Positions 60,280-64,000 of a stretch of DNA of 64,000 nt are shown here, piece after piece (the stretch's first letter is position 1; each line of letters begins with the position of its first letter). The notes beneath the pieces are model-generated. The model was not told where the DNA came from and made no database searches. It saw only the letters and a program-made list of their open reading frames with translations. A program made the position numbers and the translations under genes. Source of the DNA: Bdellovibrio reynosensis (lineage in GTDB: Bacteria > Bdellovibrionota > Bdellovibrionia > Bdellovibrionales > Bdellovibrionaceae). The stretch spans positions 310,001-374,000 of the forward strand of contig NZ_CP093442.1 of the NCBI RefSeq assembly GCF_022814725.1, given 5' to 3'.

Positions 60280-61283
60280 TGTTTTTTCTCCTCAGGTTTT
60301 TTCGGAGCCACTGGAGTAGGAGCATTGGCAGCTGGAGTCGGAGTTGCAGTAGGGGATGGAGCTGGTGTTGGTGCCGTCACTGTTGCTGGCGCGTTAGTTA
60401 AATCCGCAGGATTCACAGCCGGAGCCGCACCTTCAGCTTGAGGCGCATACTTATCACCAAAATCAATATTGTTGGCGTTAAGAACGATGAACACTTCTTC
60501 AACCTTATAAGGATCCACTACTGGGCGCAGATCTACTTTCAAAGAAACGCTGAATGTTTTTCTTTCAACCGATTCAACGATCGCCACTGGGAAACCTTGT
60601 GGAAAGATATTATCTAAGCCGCCAGTAACTACTAGATCGCCCTCTTTAACGTCTTCTGTTTTCTCTACATATTTTAAAGTACCCGTGTTTTGACTTTTAC
60701 CTTCAACGATCCCGTGGGCGCGGGTTCTTTGTACGATACCGTCAACAACGGAATAACGGTCAGTGATAAGCATGACGTGGGAAGTGAATGGTTCAGGCTT
60801 ATAGATATGACCAAGAACACCGCCGGTTGTGATGACCGCTTGTCCTGATTTCACGCCGTCGTTAGTTCCTTTATTAATAGTCACCGTATTGTGATCGATA
60901 ACCAAATCGCGACCAATCACTTGTGCCGCCATCAAATTCATTTTTGATTCTTCTTTGAAAGCAAGAAGTCCGCGCAGACGATCGTTTTCTAATTGAAGCT
61001 CTGCCATTTTTTCTTGGCGGGCTTGCAATTCGTTGTTGGTGCTTTTAATCAGCTCAGTTTCTTTTTTGATGTTGATTAAGTCGACATACATGGCTGTGGT
61101 GTCAGTAACGCCGCTGCTGAAGCTGTAAAAACCTTCAGAGACAGAGCTTGCTAACATCGTGAATGGTTTTGCCAGCCAATTGGATTCTTGGGGTCTTTGC
61201 TGCATGTTGATAGAGATTAACGGCAGAGCCAGGACAATCCCGATCATAATTAATTTTTTGAGATCAAAGTTGAAAAAGTTCAA
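60276..61283 (-). CDS. mreC: Rod shape-determining protein MreC
   Basis: 335 aa: one membrane helix, a coiled coil (ELIKSTNNELQARQEKMAELQLENDRLRGLLAF), and the double beta-barrel domain with AQVIGRDLVIDHNTVTINKGTNDGVKSGQAVIT and GDLVVTGGLDNIFPQGFPVAIV. A Pro/Ala/Thr-rich tail of about 45 residues is extra. The start is TTG 61283 (GGGTGA upstream); no better ATG precedes the membrane helix. mreB is not in the window, so here mreC heads the operon. Confidence 0.93.
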   Translation of the reverse strand: MNFFNFDLKKLIMIGIVLALPLISINMQQRPQESNWLAKPFTMLASSVSEGFYSFSSGVTDTTAMYVDLINIKKETELIKSTNNELQARQEKMAELQLENDRLRGLLAFKEESKMNLMAAQVIGRDLVIDHNTVTINKGTNDGVKSGQAVITTGGVLGHIYKPEPFTSHVMLITDRYSVVDGIVQRTRAHGIVEGKSQNTGTLKYVEKTEDVKEGDLVVTGGLDNIFPQGFPVAIVESVERKTFSVSLKVDLRPVVDPYKVEEVFIVLNANNIDFGDKYAPQAEGAAPAVNPADLTNAPATVTAPTPAPSPTATPTPAANAPTPVAPKKPEEKKQ

Positions 61284-61457
61284 AAGTCACCCACTGTGTC
61301 GTACTAAAAAATTATATTTTAAAAACTATTTCTCAACGCTAGTAAAAAGACTGAGGGATTTCAACAATTTCCCCTTGAAAAAATAGAAAAATCGTAAGGT
61401 AATGAAACCGCTTGAGGGCGAAGGCCCGAATCAAAGTTCGTTTAGGAAGGATTTTTT

Positions 61458-62495
61458 ATGAGCGATTCTATGGCAGATAAAATGAAAAGAAAGCTCTCTG
61501 CAAAGAGCGTAACTGCGATTGTGCTATTCGGCGCTATCATTCTTGTATTCGTATTTTTTGGGTTGCCGGGACAAATGGGCGCAGGCGTAGGTTCTGTTGC
61601 TCGCGTGAACAACACTCTGATCTCTGTGGCGGACTTCCAACAGGAAGAAAATCGTATTCAACAATACTACCAAAACCTGTTCGGAAATCAGATGGATTTT
61701 AGCTCTCAGCGTCAACTTCTTCGCCAGCAAGCGCTAGAAAACTTAGTGCGCATGGAGCTTGTTTCTCAAGCTGCGGAAAAAAATGGCATTTTGTCGACAG
61801 ATGCTGAAGTTAGAAACTTCATCGTTAAAGACATTCCGTTCTTCCAACAAAACGGCCAATTCCAAAGAGAATACTATTCTCGCTACCTAGAGTCGACTCG
61901 TTCCACTCCAGGTAGCTTTGAAAGAAAAGTTCGTAAGGACATCGCGAACGTGCGTACGCGCAGTCTATTTGAACTAGTTTCTAAGCCATCAGCAGCTGAA
62001 ATGAATCAGTTGAAAGCGCTTAAAGGTCACAAAGTAAATGTTCAAGTAGCTAAAATTGACGAAGAGGCAGTGATTAAAACTATGCCTCGTGAAAAATTGG
62101 ATGCTTCTTTGAAAGCTTTAGATGAAGCGTTAGCAAAAGGTGATGAAGCCGCAGTTCAAGCTCAATTGAAAGAACTTAAAGTTTCTTGGGAAGAAACTGG
62201 TTACGTTGATTTGGGCGCTGACAACTTCCCAAAAATCCAAAGCGCGACAGCAACTGAAGCTGTGTATGAACTTAAAAAATCAGAACCACTTTTAAAACGC
62301 CTTGTTCGTGATGGCAGCAACAAGTTCGTATTGAAATTGAAAGATTCAAAAGTTGAAACTGTAGTGAATCTTGAACCAATGACAGTTGAAATGATGCAAA
62401 AACGCCGTGCTGAAGGCATGTTCGAAGCATGGATCAACCAATTCCGTTCTAAGTCCCACGTGACTATGAACACAGATGCTCTGCAATTGAACTAG
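61458..62495 (+). CDS. SurA-N / PpiD-like membrane chaperone without parvulin domain
   Basis: 345 aa. N-terminal membrane helix (AIVLFGAIILVFVFFGLPG), then the SurA-N/PpiD chaperone region (VARVNNTLISVADFQQEENRIQQYYQNLF, LVRMELVSQAAEKNGILSTDAEVRNFI). Where PpiD has a parvulin PPIase domain, there is only a short region (VDLGADNFPKIQSATATEAVYEL) that keeps the typical edge sequence of a parvulin, so catalysis is unlikely. Predicted periplasmic folding helper. Strong AGGAAGGA ribosome site. Confidence 0.83.
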   Translation: MSDSMADKMKRKLSAKSVTAIVLFGAIILVFVFFGLPGQMGAGVGSVARVNNTLISVADFQQEENRIQQYYQNLFGNQMDFSSQRQLLRQQALENLVRMELVSQAAEKNGILSTDAEVRNFIVKDIPFFQQNGQFQREYYSRYLESTRSTPGSFERKVRKDIANVRTRSLFELVSKPSAAEMNQLKALKGHKVNVQVAKIDEEAVIKTMPREKLDASLKALDEALAKGDEAAVQAQLKELKVSWEETGYVDLGADNFPKIQSATATEAVYELKKSEPLLKRLVRDGSNKFVLKLKDSKVETVVNLEPMTVEMMQKRRAEGMFEAWINQFRSKSHVTMNTDALQLN

Positions 62496-62499
62496 CAGT

Positions 62500-63138
62500 A
62501 TGCTGCAATTCGTAAGAGAAATTCCCATTCGCATAGTATTACAAGGAGCCCTGTCAAATAGACGGGGTTTCTTATTTTACCTATCGGCGGGATTTTCTGG
62601 CGAGGTTGATCCGTTATCAGGAATGACAGTCAATCTTATGGCCGTGGATGAGTGGCTGACGGAATTAAAAGAAGATCTTGAAGAAAGTCTTTTTAATTCT
62701 CCCACGGAAAGTTTGACCCACGCCCTTGCAGAAATCATGGCAGTATGTCGACTGAACCTGCTTGAAAAAGCGGAAAAAGAAAAAGTTGAATTAGTTAGCC
62801 TGACTTTCCGGGAAGAAAGAGCCTGGTCCTTTAGTTGGAATAAAAAGCTTTCCCCTGAAGAAATGCTTTTCACGTACTCCCACTACCTTGAATCTTTATC
62901 GACGGCTGAGCGCTTTGATTTATTAAAAATTGATTTCCAGTGGCTGCGCGTGGCGGGATGTGAAGAAGACCTTCAGCATGAAGGATTTAAACTTCTAAAA
63001 AGTGTGAGCCATGAACCGGCAGTACAGCTAACCCAAAAGCTTTCTGAAAATATTGAATATATGCTTAAGTCAGGAAGCCATCTTAAAGGTTTTTCCATTC
63101 ATTATTTGGGCGAAGGATTCAGTGTCACCTTGCCGTAA
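62500..63138 (+). CDS. Degenerate 6-pyruvoyl-tetrahydropterin-synthase-like protein
   Basis: 212 aa, starting 5 bp after the PpiD-like gene (same transcript). Part of the sequence recalls the PTPS/QueD fold: FLFYLSAGFSGEVDPLSGMTVNLMAVDEWL (compare the GEVDPETGMVVDLGDLK signature) and SPTESLTHALAEI (compare the NPTAENLA helix). The three zinc histidines and the catalytic Cys/His of active enzymes are missing. A non-catalytic relative, or a chance resemblance of two short motifs, are both possible. Confidence 0.55.
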   Translation: MLQFVREIPIRIVLQGALSNRRGFLFYLSAGFSGEVDPLSGMTVNLMAVDEWLTELKEDLEESLFNSPTESLTHALAEIMAVCRLNLLEKAEKEKVELVSLTFREERAWSFSWNKKLSPEEMLFTYSHYLESLSTAERFDLLKIDFQWLRVAGCEEDLQHEGFKLLKSVSHEPAVQLTQKLSENIEYMLKSGSHLKGFSIHYLGEGFSVTLP

Positions 63139-63231
63139 TATGGCAACGCTACGTTTTCCATTTAAGCAGCTTGGCGGATCGCCAATTTCAGGCAGGGTGT
63201 ACAGAGTTTAAACAGCCGATCGATCCCCAGT

Positions 63232-63258
63232 CGGGCCCTATTGTGTATGGGGGCCCGC
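63232..63258. promoter_or_regulatory. Hairpin in the leader of the endonuclease/phosphatase gene
   Basis: CGGGCCC paired with GGGCCCG around a 12-nt loop, about 42 bp before the start at 63301. No T-run follows. Confidence 0.4.
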
Positions 63259-63300
63259 ACAAGATTTGAATAGATATCATCTATAACCCTGTGAGGACCT

Positions 63301-64000
63301 ATGAAGTTTTTAAATCTTTTAGCTGTTGGTGCTTTTTTGGTTTCAGCGAACGCTTTTGCCGAAACTTCTTGGGAAGATGACATTCGCACGACCACCTTCT
63401 GTGTGCAGAACTTCAATGCCTATGGTCCCATCTATGCACCGGATGTAGCGGGGCGAACAGTTAAAATGACGAAATTCCTAAAAAGCCAGTCACCATGTGA
63501 TGTAGTTCACTTACAAGAGGTTTGGAATAAAGGCCATATTGAACAAGTCGAAACTGCCTTAAATAGCTTTTACCAAGTGAGTGCTCCAAATAAGGAAGAA
63601 ACAATCGGTGTCATGTCGATGTTCCGCGGAACTATTCTTGGCAAACAAACAGTCGCGTTTAATGTTAATAACGAAGGCGGAATGCTAGATAATGTTCGTG
63701 AGGCTTTCGACGTTAAAAAAGCATATCACGTAGTACAATCAAACCTGAATGATGTGGAAGAAAAAATCTTCTTCATGAACACTCACTTGCATCCTTCGTC
63801 CCAAGCGGTTCGCTTAACGCAAATTCTTGATTTATTGCAGTGGCGCTTAAAAAACCAATCAGAAAAAATGGTATTGTCCGGAGACTTTAACGCTGACATC
63901 GACAGTCTAGAACGCAAAGTTTTGATGTTAAGCTTAGGTGTTCGTGATTCGATGGAGGAATCATTCGGCGGAAAATATCCAGCGGGCTATTGCACTTATT
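63301..64000 (+). CDS. Secreted endonuclease/exonuclease/phosphatase-family protein (partial)
   Basis: The 233 visible codons start with a signal peptide (MKFLNLLAVGAFLVSANAFA) and enter an EEP domain: TTFCVQNFNAYGP, DVVHLQEVW (metal-binding Glu), NTHLHPSSQAVRLTQI (catalytic His region) and VLSGDFNADIDS (Asp/Asn pair). The right end is cut by the window before the final SDH-type motif. Family members include DNase I and sphingomyelinase or phosphoinositide phosphatases, so the substrate may be nucleic acid or lipid; the secreted form fits attack on prey material (inference). Confidence 0.88.
   Translation, partial: MKFLNLLAVGAFLVSANAFAETSWEDDIRTTTFCVQNFNAYGPIYAPDVAGRTVKMTKFLKSQSPCDVVHLQEVWNKGHIEQVETALNSFYQVSAPNKEETIGVMSMFRGTILGKQTVAFNVNNEGGMLDNVREAFDVKKAYHVVQSNLNDVEEKIFFMNTHLHPSSQAVRLTQILDLLQWRLKNQSEKMVLSGDFNADIDSLERKVLMLSLGVRDSMEESFGGKYPAGYCTY

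Overview
The window (about 45% GC by impression) reads as chromosome of a Gram-negative predatory bacterium of the Bdellovibrio type (Bdellovibrionota). This rests on LPS genes (lpxC, an LptF-type permease), an Omp85/TamB pair, many lipoproteins and signal-peptide proteins with no wider family, a collagen-like lipoprotein, a natural-competence set (comEC, dprA), two lipoate-protein ligases and a methylcitrate cycle. Species assignment is inference. I saw no rRNA, tRNA, CRISPR array, prophage or complete insertion sequence.

Layout. 1-8.2 kb: partial c-type cytochrome-like gene, PilZ protein, folE, pepN, a VOC protein, the peroxide operon perR-ahpC-ahpD (minus strand) behind a palindromic operator array, an unknown gene and an alpha/beta hydrolase. 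8.3-14.1 kb: coupled lipoprotein pair (collagen-like plus 898 aa helical), PhoD-type phosphatase, unknown membrane protein. 14.2-21.8 kb: methylcitrate cycle genes prpC, prpB, prpD, interleaved with duplicated lplA genes and two small secreted proteins. 21.9-24.4 kb: acyl-ACP thioesterase and DOMON-like protein, divergent from an XRE regulator, then an orphan family protein with a paralogue at 52.4 kb. 24.5-33.8 kb: six-POTRA TamA-like protein, TamB, TPR-like proteins, efp. 34.1-38.1 kb: ruvC-ruvA-ruvB, Rhizobium-type asparaginase, lpxC. 38.4-43.9 kb: small secreted protein, a convergent pair of 560-residue exported proteins with a possible Cys/His hydrolase core, alanine dehydrogenase. 44.2-49.3 kb: comEC split into two genes, TPR-like and LysM proteins, dprA. 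49.5-55.4 kb: LptF, a degenerate-receiver protein, thioredoxin, a possible acyltransferase plus haem-oxygenase-fold pair, lytic transglycosylase. 55.4-61.3 kb: a 1.2 kb gene-poor gap, then mreC-mreD-mrdA-rodA with overlapping or abutting genes. 61.5-64 kb: SurA-N protein without parvulin domain, a protein recalling 6-pyruvoyl-tetrahydropterin synthase but without its metal ligands, and a partial secreted endonuclease/phosphatase.

The most unusual content is between the genes. Five large imperfect palindromes fall into two families (A: 4920-5044 and 33875-33999, both 125 bp; B: 20117-20272, 38131-38291, 55716-55870). Within a family the central core is conserved, but the long outer arms differ from copy to copy while staying self-complementary inside each copy, and the inner stems show compensatory changes. 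That is the pattern of a selected secondary structure, in RNA or extruded DNA, and I know of no described element matching it. Other regulatory structure includes the PerR-like operator, an operator array with alternative hairpins before the XRE gene, and two places where a terminator-like hairpin overlaps the ribosome binding site of the next gene (efp to TPR-like gene; LysM gene to dprA).
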